Source of the DNA: Norana najaformis
Lineage: Eukaryota > Annelida > Clitellata > Crassiclitellata > Hormogastridae
DNA length: 64,000 nt
Reading direction: 5' to 3'
Assembly (NCBI GenBank): GCA_964023275.1
Contig: OZ029927.1
Coordinates: 5,565,715-5,629,714 of the forward strand
The notes under the pieces are model-generated. The model was given only the letters and a program-made list of their open reading frames with translations, had not been told where the DNA came from and did not search any database. Made by a program: the position numbers and the translations under genes. This document shows, one piece after another, positions 45,815 through 56,340 of this stretch. Position 1 is the first letter of the stretch; each line of letters begins with the position of its first letter.

Positions 45815-46830
45815 CGTAATTCCGAGATTTCTACAGCGCCCTACGAAAGCCGAGCCGCGGGGACCAGCTTATTCACAGGCACTCAGTCGAAACAAAATCG
45901 ATAGGCAAAAGAGTCCGGTTCCAGGTCAAGATCCAAAAGTCAGACGGAGAGACAGCGTGGCAGCTACGGTGGTGGTGTTTGGGGTTGGAGAGCAGAAAGA
46001 GATAAGAGGAAGAAGGGGTGTCAGAGTACAATCTGTGAAAGAGGAATGTTTTGAGTTTTGAGTGAAAGGCCGAAGCAGAAAGCAAGCGGTGGTGCATCGA
46101 TGAGTTTGTATGACGGGTCAGAAAACTGTCGCAGTTCTGGGGGGAGTTTATTCCATAGTGGTGGGGCAGCTATGGCTAAGGAGCGATTACCAAATTTTAA
46201 GGATGAGATGACTGGAGAAGTGTTAGGGCAGAGAAGGAGAGGGTTGAGCGAAGCGGTTGTATTGTAAATAACTGACGAAGGGTTGGGAAGATTGAAGTGT
46301 GTTGTAGGTAAGTGATAGGACTTGGTACTTGTTTCGTTCAGGTATTTTAAACCAGTGTAGTGATTTAAGAACAGGAGTGATGAGATGGTGTTTGGGGGTT
46401 TTGGTGACAGCACGAGCAAGAGCATTCTGTATGGCTTGAAAGCGGCTTATTTGGGTGGAGCCTATATTCAGGAACAGTGAATTGCAATAGTCTAATTTAG
46501 CATGGACTATGGATCGATGCAGTTTTAAAGTCAAGCATAGGGCGGATTCTGCGAAGGTCACGGATATGCATAAAAGAAGAGCGGAAGAGATGGGTAATGT
46601 GATCAGAGAAACTGAGGTTTTGGTCGAAGATCACACCTAGGTTACGGACAGAAGAGTTAGTGTTAAAGATATGTGTGCAGGCAGAGTCCAGGCTGAAAGA
46701 GATAGAGGAATCTGAAATTTTCTTGAGCTGGTCGCGTTGGCCTATAAGTACGAATTCGGTTTTGGATGGGTTCGAGATCAATTGTTCTGTATTAGAGCCA
46801 AACAGTTTGCGACAAGTCATTACATGAACA
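45815..46830 (-). mobile_element. Family A LINE, copy A5
   Basis: The best copy of the family A C-terminal half. Minus-strand segments are SNPSKTEFVLIGQRDQLKK, SSVRNLGVIFDQNLSFSDHI, SIVHAKLDYCNSLFLNIGST, LITPVLKSLHWFKIPERNKY and PLLLCPNTSPVI, then the 3' UTR ending at the reverse complement of (GATTAC) near 45,815. Two or three frame changes. Confidence 0.88.
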
Positions 46831-46934
46831 CACGATCAAACATCGGCAACAACGACGACGACAACCCAGAGCTACTCGACAACAACGACACGCCTCTTTT
46901 TATGCTAGATGCAACATCAGCCTACAGCGTGCTG

Positions 46935-47132
46935 AGCCTATGACCTTGCTGAGGCTATGACCGTGTTGAGCCCATGACCTTGCTGAGCCCATGACCGTGC
47001 TGAGCCCATGACCTATGACCTTGCTGAGCCTATGACCTATGACCGTGCTGAGCCCATTACCGTGCTGAGCCCATGACCTGTGACCTATGACCTTGCTGAG
47101 CCCATGACCGTGCTGAGCCTATGACCTATGAC
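46935..47132. repeat. 17-bp minisatellite, left of the Polinton
   Basis: Units such as gtgctgagcccatgacc repeat with small variants and occasional ctatgac insertions. The array resumes at 57,112-57,150 in the same orientation, so the Polinton split a pre-existing array. Confidence 0.9.
47127..47132. other. Target site duplication, left (TATGAC)
   Basis: Six bases identical to 57,112-57,117. Six-base duplication is the known habit of Polinton integrases. The word occurs naturally in the minisatellite, so chance identity is somewhat more likely than usual, but the position exactly at both ends supports it. Confidence 0.9.
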
Positions 47133-47445
47133 AGTAGTTAAGTATGGGCGGGTTCTGGATCACCTCCAAACAAGGCTGGTTCTAAGCCATCTTCTAACGA
47201 CTATATAGCTCAACAAAAGCAGTAAATGCGTTATAGAAATATTTAGATAGAGGAAGAAGAATCGAATTTCCTTTAGATTTAAAGTTGTATAGATTTCATT
47301 GTTCTGAAGCGATGGCGACTTCAATAGCTAGGAATCTGCCTAAACACGTCTTATAATCACACGCAGACACGAATAGGTATGCAAATACAAGCAGACAAAC
47401 ACAAACACACACGCACACAAACGCTCTTAGACGTACGAATAGTAT
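47133..47445 (+). repeat. Polinton left terminal inverted repeat
   Basis: The first 22 bases equal the inverse of the right end. A second well-matched block (47,260-47,410, including gtagatttcattgt-like and gcgatggcgacttca words) pairs with about 56,575-56,400. Between the blocks the right arm carries extra material. Confidence 0.88.
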
Positions 47446-47615
47446 ACGAATGTACTCTTCATCGTTATACGATAGCGTTAATAATAAAACGTTGTGACCT
47501 ACAAATTTACGAATTTATCGAATGGATGTAATAGATATAGGCCTACATCCTTCCAATCACCAAAGAACTACGATTCAATAGATCGCTGTATTTATAAATA
47601 TATGCCGATTTTCGT

Positions 47616-47634
47616 CCTTATATAAGAGATCCAA
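47616..47634 (+). promoter_or_regulatory. Possible TATA box before the Polinton ATPase
   Basis: ttatataagagatcc lies about 30-40 bp ahead of the ATPase start codon at 47,660, a plausible core promoter distance. Confidence 0.45.
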
Positions 47635-47659
47635 TAACCGTTTTATACCATTCTCAACG

Positions 47660-48280
47660 ATGGATCCTACGTGGAAGCACCCTTTTTCTGCTATTTTAAG
47701 CGGACCGTCGGGATGCGGTAAAACGCAATTAAGGTTTCGTTTTATAGATCATTTGCCCCTCATGGTAAAACCTTCAATCGAAAAGATCATGTGGTGCTAT
47801 GGCATTTATCAAGATATATTTGACAAATACCCACAAATTCAGTTTCACGAAGGTCTTCCCGACTTGAACATATTCGATGGAAAAGACAAGAATCTTCTCG
47901 TATTAGACGATCTGATGAGCGAAACAGACGAAAGGGTGACTAAGATATCTACAAAGATCAGCCACCATAAAGACGTGTCTGTGATTGATCTGACGCAAAA
48001 TCTGTTTTATCGAAGCAAACACACCAGAACTATAAGTCTCAACGCACACTATTTGATTCTATTCAAAAACGTTAGATATTCTACTCTGATTGCAAATCTG
48101 AGCAGACAGATGTTTCCCGGAAAGTCCAATTTTATGCTTGAGGCGTTCAGAGATGCAACGATGCCAAAGGGCACCTTTGGCTATCTATTAGTCGATCTTA
48201 GACCCGATACCGATGAGGGGTGTAGATTAAGAACTAACATATTTCCCGGGGAAATCCATTATATGTATGTGAGAAAGTGA
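47660..48280 (+). CDS. Polinton FtsK/HerA-type packaging ATPase (fossil, frame open)
   Basis: 206 codons from ATG (MDPTWKHPFSAILSGPSGCG). Walker A is GPSGCGKT (residues about 15-22) and Walker B is LLVLDDLM (about 80-87). A conserved DLTQNLFYRSKHTRTISLN segment follows, then an FGYLLVDLRPDT block typical of the A32-like ATPases of Polintons and related viruses, which drive DNA into the capsid. Length fits the family. It is the first gene on the plus strand. Its stop codon overlaps an aataaa that is directly followed by tataaa, so end and start signals of neighbouring transcripts may be fused. Confidence 0.93.
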   Translation: MDPTWKHPFSAILSGPSGCGKTQLRFRFIDHLPLMVKPSIEKIMWCYGIYQDIFDKYPQIQFHEGLPDLNIFDGKDKNLLVLDDLMSETDERVTKISTKISHHKDVSVIDLTQNLFYRSKHTRTISLNAHYLILFKNVRYSTLIANLSRQMFPGKSNFMLEAFRDATMPKGTFGYLLVDLRPDTDEGCRLRTNIFPGEIHYMYVRK

Positions 48281-48325
48281 ATAAATATAAACGCGCGCAG
48301 AACGTCTATCGCTCATTCGTTCAAA

Positions 48326-48642
48326 ATGTCGCCCAAACTAAAGAACTATCTTGCAAAGAAGCGACGGCTAAAGTTAGGAAAAGCGTTTTAAAAAATGTGA
48401 CACGGGTCTCTTATGCTGTCTGTGTGAATGTGCAAAGAATGTTTTAAAAGGAAACGTACCTTTGACCGAGGCTCAGAAGAAGAAACTACAGCGATATAAA
48501 AGCATCCTAAGATGTTCGGCATCGAAGAAAATACGCGCGACTAAGAAGAAGAGGAAACTGATTCAGACCGGCGGATTCATCGGCGCTCTGCTAACTCCCG
48601 TGCTATCCTTCCTAGGCTCGCTTCTAATTCCCAAGAATTAGG
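48326..48642 (+). pseudogene. Polinton small basic/hydrophobic minor protein (fossil)
   Basis: A region for a small protein with a Lys/Arg-rich middle (KKIRATKKKRKLIQTGG) and a hydrophobic C-terminus (FIGALLTPVLSFLGSLLI). This composition is seen in minor virion proteins of adenovirus-like and Polinton-like elements. It is broken. The role is inferred from composition and position only. Confidence 0.6.
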
Positions 48643-48660
48643 ATTGAACACACATAGAAG

Positions 48661-49287
48661 ATGGTTTTAGTCGAACCGAGACAGATCGAGAAGTTGAAAG
48701 GAACCGCGGTCGACAAGACTTTATCAAAACTAGACTGCGAAATCTACGATATATTACACAGAAACATTGCTGACGACGAAAAGGCAAAACTGTATTCAAA
48801 TAGTTTCACTCGTTATTTAAATCTTCATAAACCTATAGTCATAACAAAATTTATGTCCACAGATGTCGAGGAGAAAACGGACTCCGTGGAGGGGAGCAAA
48901 AGATTAAAATCAATAGAGTCTGACGTGCTAAGCACGGTTCCAAAGAAGTGGAAGTCTCACGCCTCTCGACTTTTGATGCACAATAAAAATAATCCCGATC
49001 TCAAGTGGAGCGACAAGAGAGAGCTCATCTTGAACAATACGACGATTCAGAGAACGCATGCAGTGGATCTGATTAACGACTTACTTAGGAAAAGAACGTC
49101 GACACCGAGTCCTACGGGCTGGAAACAGCTTGCTGACGCTTTGAAAGCTAGCAATATTCCACGCGAAATAATCGGCAAGGATAGATGGAAATATATTAAC
49201 TCGAACGAAGAAGAGAGCAACTCATTTACACCGAGTCGCAGACGTAGAAAACAGAGAAAACAGCAACTTGTTTGGGAACCGTATTGA
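48661..49287 (+). CDS. Conserved Polinton-associated protein of unknown function (fossil, frame open)
   Basis: 208 codons from ATG (MVLVEPRQIEKLKGTAVDKT). It is charged and mostly helical in look, with a C-terminal region DLKWSDKRELILNNTTI followed by AVDLINDLLRKR and a basic tail (RRRRKQRKQQ). I recall the pattern W-(ND)-x-x-x-E-L then D-L-(IV)-N-D as a recurring feature of an unnamed protein next to integrase in such elements. I cannot name a function. It lies directly before the integrase. Confidence 0.65.
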   Translation: MVLVEPRQIEKLKGTAVDKTLSKLDCEIYDILHRNIADDEKAKLYSNSFTRYLNLHKPIVITKFMSTDVEEKTDSVEGSKRLKSIESDVLSTVPKKWKSHASRLLMHNKNNPDLKWSDKRELILNNTTIQRTHAVDLINDLLRKRTSTPSPTGWKQLADALKASNIPREIIGKDRWKYINSNEEESNSFTPSRRRRKQRKQQLVWEPY

Positions 49288-50326
49288 TGGTTTCTTACTT
49301 TGATCCTAAACAGGCTGGCTGGTAGTTTTGGCGGCGTGACATCCTTTCGAAGACATTTAAAGGACAATTACAAGCATAACGATATCAAAAGATGGTTACA
49401 GAAACAAGATGCGTATACTCTACACAAACCTGCGCGATTAAACTTTAGGCGAAGGAAAACGTTCATCGTCGGTATAGACGATTTGTGGCAGGCTGACTTG
49501 GCAGATCTTTCCTCGCTTTCAAAATATAACGACAAGAACAAGTATCTTTTAACGTGTATAGACGTATTTTCTAAGCATGCATGGGCTCTTCCGCCCAAGT
49601 CAAAGACTGGATCGGCTTTGACCGAGGCATTTTCATCATTATTGAAAGACAGACATCCGGCACATTTACAAACTGATAAGGGAACCGAATTTCTGAATAA
49701 AATCTTTCAACACTTGTTGCACAAAAATGCGATCCTTTTCTACACGACTGAAAACGACGACATTGAAGCCTCTGTCGTCGAAAGATTTAATCGCACCCTG
49801 AAAACAAAGATGTGGAAATATTTCACATACAAAAATACCTACCGTTATGTAGACGTTGCCCAAGATCTGGTACACTCGTATAATACCACGTTTCATCGAA
49901 GCATAAGACATGGCGCCTAACCAAGTGTCGATCGAAAACGAAGACGATATCAGAAAGCGTTTATATGCCAGAAAGAAAAGACCTGCAAAGTGGAAATACA
50001 GCGTTGGCGACAATGTTAGAATAAGTAAAGCCAGATTTATTTTCAAAAAGGGCTATCTACCTTCTTGGACAGAAGAAATTTTCACGATTGTTGCTCGAAT
50101 ACCGTCAGATCCTGTAACGTACGAAATTGCGGATTTAAACGGCGAGAAAGTACAGGGAAAATTCTACGAAGAGGAATTGCAACAAATATTGAAAGAAGAC
50201 GACGTTTACAGAATCGAAAAAGTTCTAAAAACTCGCAAGACAGGTAGAAAAATTCAATATTTCGTTAAATGGAAAGGATATGACAACAGTTTTAACTCGT
50301 GGACCACAGACATATTCAAAATGTAA
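49287..50326 (+). pseudogene. Polinton integrase with C-terminal chromodomain (fossil)
   Basis: A retroviral-type integrase core: WQADLADLSSLSKYNDKNKY with the first Asp, then HLQTDKGTEFLNKIFQ with the second Asp, and a Glu-bearing ASVVERFNRTLKTKMWKY segment. It is followed by an SH3-like stretch and a chromodomain (YRIEKVLKTRKTGRK then FVKWKGYDNSFNSW). The enzyme inserts the element and makes the 6-bp duplication. The chromodomain would guide it to chromatin. The same type is annotated in nematodes as a transposon-derived protein (F54H12.3). It is broken, by about one change. Confidence 0.9.
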
Positions 50327-50372
50327 CAGATTAACGCATCAGTCGCACAAAGTTTCTTGCACGGTTAAGAAC

Positions 50373-51134
50373 ATGGGGGACTTTAACCTTACGCTGCCAA
50401 GCAACATTTCCATGCATTACTACCCCGACAACACTGTCGCTCGCTATACGACAAGACTTGAAAACGCTATCTCGTTGTCTGGCGAGTGGGAAGTCGGTTT
50501 GGTAGAAATACATTATCAACATACCTGGTTCAACCTGGAGAAGGACGAAGGAAGTGTTATATATTCGCAAATGGTAAATGTAAACGACAAGCCGTTTCGC
50601 AAGGAATACACGATGCGCTGGCCTCCTGGCTATTACGATACACCAGCAGATCTCGTACAGATGATAAACGATCGTATCGAAGAGACTGCCGAATATTTTA
50701 AAGCGAATACTTACCCAAAGTTTAAATACGATCCAAGCACGAAGCGAGTCAACGCATTGTCAACAAAGGTGCATCCATACACATTTCATCGCCCTTGTGC
50801 GCAATGCTGGGTTTCAATGGTGGACAGAACGTGATCGTAAATAACGATGAGACACCGTTGCATTGGTCAGCTGGCAATGTGAGTGATCTAAACATCATCC
50901 ATATTCGTGTATTGTAACGTTTTAGAGCACATCTCTGTAGGCGACACAAAGGCGCCCTTACTTTGCATCGTTCATGTGGCAGGCAAAAGCGGCGATATCG
51001 TGCATAGGATATACGAAAAGCCGCTATACGTACCGATACAACAGAAAAGCTTCGACTCCATAGAAATAGATATAAGGAGCGATACTGGAAATCCAGTACC
51101 ATTACTGGAAGGTAATAGTGACGCTTCATTTTAG
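50373..51134 (+). pseudogene. Polinton penton-like (minor capsid) candidate (fossil)
   Basis: The region begins MGDFNLTLPSNISMHYYPDN, followed by a TTRLENAISLSGEWEVGLVE segment. This start is a hallmark of a protein found beside integrase and major capsid genes in many invertebrate Polinton-type elements. A single jelly-roll penton role fits its position and size (about 250 codons) but is inference. It is broken, by about one or two changes. Confidence 0.65.
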
Positions 51135-51161
51135 GCTCAGCAAAAGCCCATACTTTTTACA

Positions 51162-51566
51162 ATGAAAAGACAATTTTGTTGCGAGGCCAGTCGACTCGCG
51201 TACGAAGATTATTATCTGCAGCAGAGTGGCAACGGCATGCCCGTGTTCCACGGAGCGCGTGTACAACGGGGACACGGATTGGGAAGTATTCTGGGCGGTT
51301 TTTTCAGAAGTGCTTGGCCGCTGATTCAAACGGGTGCTAAAGCTTTTGGAAGACAGGTGTTGAGAACCGGGTTGCAGATTGCCAACGATGTGGCAGAAGG
51401 ACAGCAATTTAAAGAGTCGAGCAAAAGACGTATACCCGAAGGTATAAAAGCTTTTGCTTCGTCAAACAATTTCAATATGCAAAGCGCCAGCGGGAAGAAG
51501 AGGAAGCAAAATAAGATAAAGAAATTCACGAAAAGAACCAAATCCGACATATTCGGCACACTTTAA
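51162..51566 (+). CDS. Polinton basic minor virion protein candidate (fossil, frame open)
   Basis: 134 codons from ATG (MKRQFCCEASRLAYEDYYLQ). It has a Gly-rich amphipathic segment (GHGLGSILGGFFRSAWPLI), then an alanine-rich helix-like part, and a strongly basic tail (SGKKRKQNKIKKFTKRTK). It resembles in layout the adenovirus pVI/pX-type cement and core proteins. It sits three bases ahead of the major capsid gene. Confidence 0.65.
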   Translation: MKRQFCCEASRLAYEDYYLQQSGNGMPVFHGARVQRGHGLGSILGGFFRSAWPLIQTGAKAFGRQVLRTGLQIANDVAEGQQFKESSKRRIPEGIKAFASSNNFNMQSASGKKRKQNKIKKFTKRTKSDIFGTL

Positions 51567-51568
51567 CG

Positions 51569-52896
51569 ATGGCATTTGTTCATCCTCAGTCTTGCGAGTG
51601 TACAAAGAGCGAATTGGATCTGTTTATCGTGCCTCCTACGCAGACCAGCATAGAGACTGGTACATATGTAGAATATAATTCTATAACCACAATTTCGCCA
51701 GGAACGCCTATAGAATTTAGCATTACCGGAGCCGGATTAGACTATCTCGATTTAGCAAACACGCAGCTGTACGTTAGGGCGAAAATTATAAGGGCAAATA
51801 ATGAACCAACAGACGGTGATGACCACGATGGTCCGATAAACTTATTTTTACACAGTCTATTCTCAGAAGTCGACATCGCGTTAAACGATACCCTCGTCAC
51901 AGTGTCAAACAACACGTACGCATGTCGTAGTTACCTGGAAACCGTTCTCAGTTATGGCAGTGCAGCCAAAACGTCGCAGTTGACGTCGGCTTTGTATTAC
52001 AAAGATATAGCAAACCAATTCGAAGACGCTAATCCTCACGACGACAATGTCGAAAACGAAGGTTTTCAGAAACGCTGCGCTCTGGCTGGCGAAGGGCGTA
52101 TTGTCGACATGCTGGGCTGTGTTCACAGCGATCTATTTTTCAAGATCGATTTCTTCCTAACGATATCAGGGTGCGTATATCAGGGTGCGTTTCGTTAGAA
52201 ATAAAGACGCCTTTTTTGATGTCGTCCGTACCAGGCGCTGCATACAAAGTTCGAATTTTAGAATGCAAGTTATACGTGAGAAAAGTTAAGCTCAGTCCAT
52301 CGGTGTTTCTTGCACACGCGGAGGCAGTCGAGTTGGGAAACGCAAAATTTCCGATTCGAAGAGCCATCTGTAAAACATTTTCGATACCCAGAGGCAATCT
52401 AGATGTCACACAAGAAAGTCTTTTCTCTGGACAGATACCTATGAGAATCGTAATAGGATGCGTAGACAACGACGCGTTTAATGGAAGCTATACAAAGAAT
52501 CCTTTCAACTTTAAACACATGCATTTCTCTAAATTAAAGATATATTTGGATGGACAGCAGCAGTCGGTGAAACCCTTGGAAGTCAATTTTGCCAATAACC
52601 AATTTATCAATGCATATGCTTCGTTATTTATGGGAACCGGAAAGTGGATGAGCGACGAAGGAAACTATATAACCAGAGAAGACTTTGCAGGAGGATATGC
52701 ACTTTACGCACTCGACTTGACGGCAGATCTAGCCGAAGGTGATAATTTTAATTTTGTGAAACACGGTAAAATTCGTTTGGATATGAAATTTGCTCAAGCG
52801 CTTCCTAATACCATTAACGTCATAGCCTTTACCGAGTTTGAAAATATTTTGGAAATTGATCGCTCGAGAAACGTCATTTTCGACTATAAGAATTGA
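51569..52896 (+). pseudogene. Polinton major capsid protein, double jelly-roll type (fossil)
   Basis: Recognisable along about 440 codons. It starts MAFVHPQSCECTKSELDLF, then VPPTQTSIETGTYVEYNSI, with later segments HSLFSEVDIALNDTLV, SYLETVLSYG, a YKVRILECKLYVRKVKLSPS block, FSGQIPMRIVIGCVDNDAF and a C-terminal NTINVIAFTEFENILEIDRS. This matches the family annotated in nematodes as F54H12.2 and assigned to Polinton-type capsid proteins. It would form the icosahedral shell. It is broken, by about one change, with the rest of the frame well kept. Confidence 0.88.
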
Positions 52897-53184
52897 AAAT
52901 GAACGGATTGCAAATTGAACGAATTCTACGGAGAAATTCAAAGTGTGCACCTATATTTGATCCCCGCAGAAAGAGTTTACATCCTCCCTGAACAGACATT
53001 GCTTAAACTGGATTTTTAACGAGAGACCGCTACAAAGCGCTATCAGCCGTTTCTGTGGACATTACTGCATATTCTACTGCTGACACAGGGCTAGAGATAG
53101 AAATGTCAACTCTATAGTCAATATGTTAACCATGGACACTGGACTAAACGATTACCTGATTCATAAATATGTATGCAATATCAA

Positions 53185-53224
53185 CAAATAAAAAGACGTG
53201 TTTCGGTTTAATAAACTTTATTAA
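53185..53224. terminator. Bidirectional polyadenylation region between convergent Polinton genes
   Basis: Plus-strand aataaa at 53,189 serves the capsid-side transcripts. The palindromic aataaacttta/taaagttttt-like stretch at 53,209-53,222 gives an aataaa on the minus strand for the PC4-like gene. Its position between the two convergent gene sets fits. Confidence 0.55.
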
Positions 53225-53277
53225 ATCATCAGCGTTTCTTGTTTTGTTACTTTTAAGAAAATATGATGTCCAACCGA

Positions 53278-53840
53278 TTAATTGGTTAGTCCGTTAGCGA
53301 GATCCAGTCCGAAAGGATTACATTCACGACAACTAAAATATCCCATCTGATTCGCGTGATCCTCGCTAGCGTAGCAAGGTCGGGCGTTTTTAAGTTCAGA
53401 TACTTTATCGTGTAACTCGCGGATCTTGGAAGTCAGCGTCTCCCATTCGTCCAAGCGCAAGGCAATAGCGCTGCGGGTTGGACGTTCTTTCTTACCGTCT
53501 AACGGTAGAAAGTAACGCCGAATGTTGACGCATCTTACTCCCTTTGAAATGGATACGTAATATCTTCCTCCAATGTGTTGGAAGTAATCGACGGGTTGAT
53601 CCGCTCTGAGCTGCTCAATGCATCTGTCTACGTCGTCGAGTTGATTGACAAAGGTTGCCCACCTGGTCTTGGTAAAACACATGCCCTTTATCGTAGGATG
53701 CAACGCTCCGTTGGACTTATCGTATTCTCTTATGTGTACCAAAAGAATCTCTTTGTAAATGTTGGCAGTCAAAAACCGGTTGTTGCCGATAGTGTCCTTA
53801 AACAGCTCTTGTTTCCCAATTTTGAAAATTACCTACAAAT
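53278..53840 (-). CDS. Polinton tandem PC4-like single-strand DNA-binding protein (fossil)
   Basis: Two consecutive modules resemble the C-terminal domain of transcription coactivator PC4/Sub1. Module 1 has FKIGKQELFKDTIGNNRF and then LLVHIREYDKSNGALHPTIK with KGMCFTKTRWATFVNQL, against human FQIGKMRYVSV, IDIREYWMDPEGEMKP and KGISLNPEQW. Module 2 has GGRYYVSISKGVRCVNIRRY and SAIALRLDEWETLTSKI. A Cys pair (SCRECNP) follows near the C-terminus. PC4 domains bind single-stranded DNA and act in transcription and replication. The start is not resolved: the readable frame extends to about 53,840 without an ATG. Confidence 0.78.
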
Positions 53841-53866
53841 ACAACATTTCATTGCTATAATATCGT

Positions 53867-54103
53867 CTATTTAATTTTCGTTAATCGTTTCTCCGTTAAT
53901 TCGACGCGTAATACGCTTATGTTACTTATCATTTTCCAATTCCTTTTCAGTAACGAAAACGCTATCGCGATACTAAATACGAGCACAAAAGCTATATAAA
54001 TTAGAATTTTCGTAATGTGGTTATAATGAGAGATCGGTTCTTGCACACACGCATCGTTGGTAACGACGCTAAAATTGTCGAAGCGATGGAACGAGTTGTT
54101 CAT
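53867..54103 (-). CDS. Small single-pass membrane protein in the Polinton (fossil, frame open)
   Basis: 78 codons from ATG (MNNSFHRFDNF). One hydrophobic segment (ILIYIAFVLVFSIAIAFSLL, about residues 33-52) is followed by a basic tail, suggesting an N-out single-pass protein. No family recognised. It lies just upstream of the PC4-like gene on the same strand. Confidence 0.55.
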   Translation of the reverse strand: MNNSFHRFDNFSVVTNDACVQEPISHYNHITKILIYIAFVLVFSIAIAFSLLKRNWKMISNISVLRVELTEKRLTKIK

Positions 54104-54109
54104 TGTGAC

Positions 54110-55582
54110 TGGTACAGACGTTAAATGAATACAAACGACGAATTTTAGACGTAAAATGAAATACTTATAGGAGTCGCTATTGCACTTTTCGTTCTTGGAG
54201 ACATCTTCTTAAAGTCGTGTGCGATTTCTGAGCAAAGCGTCGCGGTCGATACGTTAAGACGATCTTGTCGAATGAATAAGGTTTCAATGCTTGTGGCACA
54301 TTGATATGTATACGCTGTTCTTACTCGACTCTGATTGGATGCGTACTAATCCAATGCCTATGAAGCTGGTGCTGATTAAGCTCGAGCATTCTATACCCGT
54401 TGGTATATGATTGGTCGCTTAAAATAAATGACATACGATATTGTTAACAAAGTCGGCATCTTTAAACTTAAGACGTATGTGTGCATTGTTCGTGAACGAC
54501 GACCGTCTCCTGCTAATGGTATTCGTGTATACGTGTCTGCGCATATTAATGTATACATTTACGTGTATGTGCATGCACGTGGGTGTTGTAGACAATGCTA
54601 TTTGCCGATGGTATGCTGTTGAATGTCGTCGCAGGATCAAAGGCGTCAACCTTCACAATCGACAATCACTGGAAGGGAGATACCTTAAGAAGTTGCTCAT
54701 TCGAACCCCAATTATAATTGCAAATTTCGGAAAGGGATTAAATCTTTAAATTCTACGGATGAAAGTCGCATTTATCAGGTAAGATTGTTTAGAAACGAAC
54801 GCTTACTGCTATTAGACGTATCGTTAATTAATGCCAATATTAGACATATATTTATACTACTCATTCGTCAAAGATATAAATTTGTAGGCCAGGCTAAATG
54901 TGCGATGTTAGGGGATAGAATGTCGATTCTTTTATGCTATACATTTCAAGTCTGAACATATTAGATCAATATTTGTCTCGGGTGCAAATATATCGATCGA
55001 CGGTCGAATATGGGCCTTGTAAAGTTGGTGAAGAACTACGAACGCTTGGGTATGCATATGCTTGCACGTCTGTTTCTCCGTTTGCTCGTATGCATTGGTA
55101 TTGGTCCGTAATGATTAAACATACCTTTGTGAGGAATTCAATTCTTCTCCTTCCACGGGTACGCATTTGGTTGCACGTCTCTTTCTCAGTTTGCTCATAT
55201 GCGACAATATTGGTCCGTAATGAATAAATGTGTCTTTGGCTATTTGTATGTGCGTTTATCTATGCACACGTCTGTGCGTATGCGTGTCGGTGTGTGTATG
55301 TGTGTAATTGCCCACGTATTTATGTTTCCCCATATGTGGCCGCGAGTATAATAGTTGTATAAGCAGAGACCGAGCAAAATGATGACATCGCTTCAAAACA
55401 ATAATAATCTTCAATATATTTATATATATGTAGGCCTGTGTATGTATATCTATGTATGTATGTAGGCCTATGTATATATGTGTGCCTATGTGTAAGCTTT
55501 TGATAATGGGTAAAATAAAGAGAGAGAGAGAGAGACATAGACAAAGAGAGAGACTGACTGAGAGATATACGCATACGGATAG

Positions 55583-55630
<48 letters not shown>

Positions 55631-56340
55631 TAAATTCGTATGCCAGACTTACAATGTCTGTTCTTTCATCCGCAACGCAAATGTCTGACAGTTAGACGAA
55701 TGTATAGCGTTTTAATTGTAATTGTTACAACGTATTTGAGTTTGTATGTATGTGTCTGTATGTATGTGTGTGCGTGCGTGTGAGATTGTGTTTGTGCATA
55801 TGTGTGTGTGTGCGCGTGCGTGTGTGTGTGGCTAAGAATGACTGTTCCTTGACGGCAAAGCAATTACCTGATGGTCAATAGAGTGTAATTATAATCGCTA
55901 CATAGTAATTGAACATCTGACGATGACAGTGAGTGGGGTGAGAATCGATTGCACCTGTTAAACAGTTGCATTTGAGACAAGTTTGAACTGGGACTTATTT
56001 CATTTGATCTATGTATACATGTAAATATTCGATTGACTGTCCAGCGAATATGGTCCTTGTAACGGGGAATGTAGAATATGGAGTGTGTGGATTTGCTCGT
56101 TTGTCTATTTGTCTATAAGCGTGCCTGTTTGGTTGAATGTGTACGTGTGCACCTGTGTATGTGTTTGCGTGTCTTTGTCAGAATTAGCCTGTTAGGAGTA
56201 AACCTGTGTGTTTGTCTGTGTGTTTGGTTGAATGTGTATGTGTGCACATGCGTATGTGTATGTGTCTGCATGTGTGTCAGAATTAGGCGTAAGGAGTACT
56301 CCTATATGTTTGTCTGTGTGTATGTTTGTCTAAGCGCGTA
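54110..56340. other. Polinton right arm without genes, microsatellite-rich
   Basis: After the membrane-protein gene there is no recognisable coding sequence. The stretch is rich in GTGT, GTAT and GA runs, which produce many spurious VCVCV-type frames, and holds a diverged copy of the terminal-repeat block near 55,385. Confidence 0.8.
55520..55626. repeat. (GA)n runs in the Polinton right arm
   Basis: Two GA-rich runs (55,520-55,536 and 55,584-55,626) separated by a short unique piece. Confidence 0.92.
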
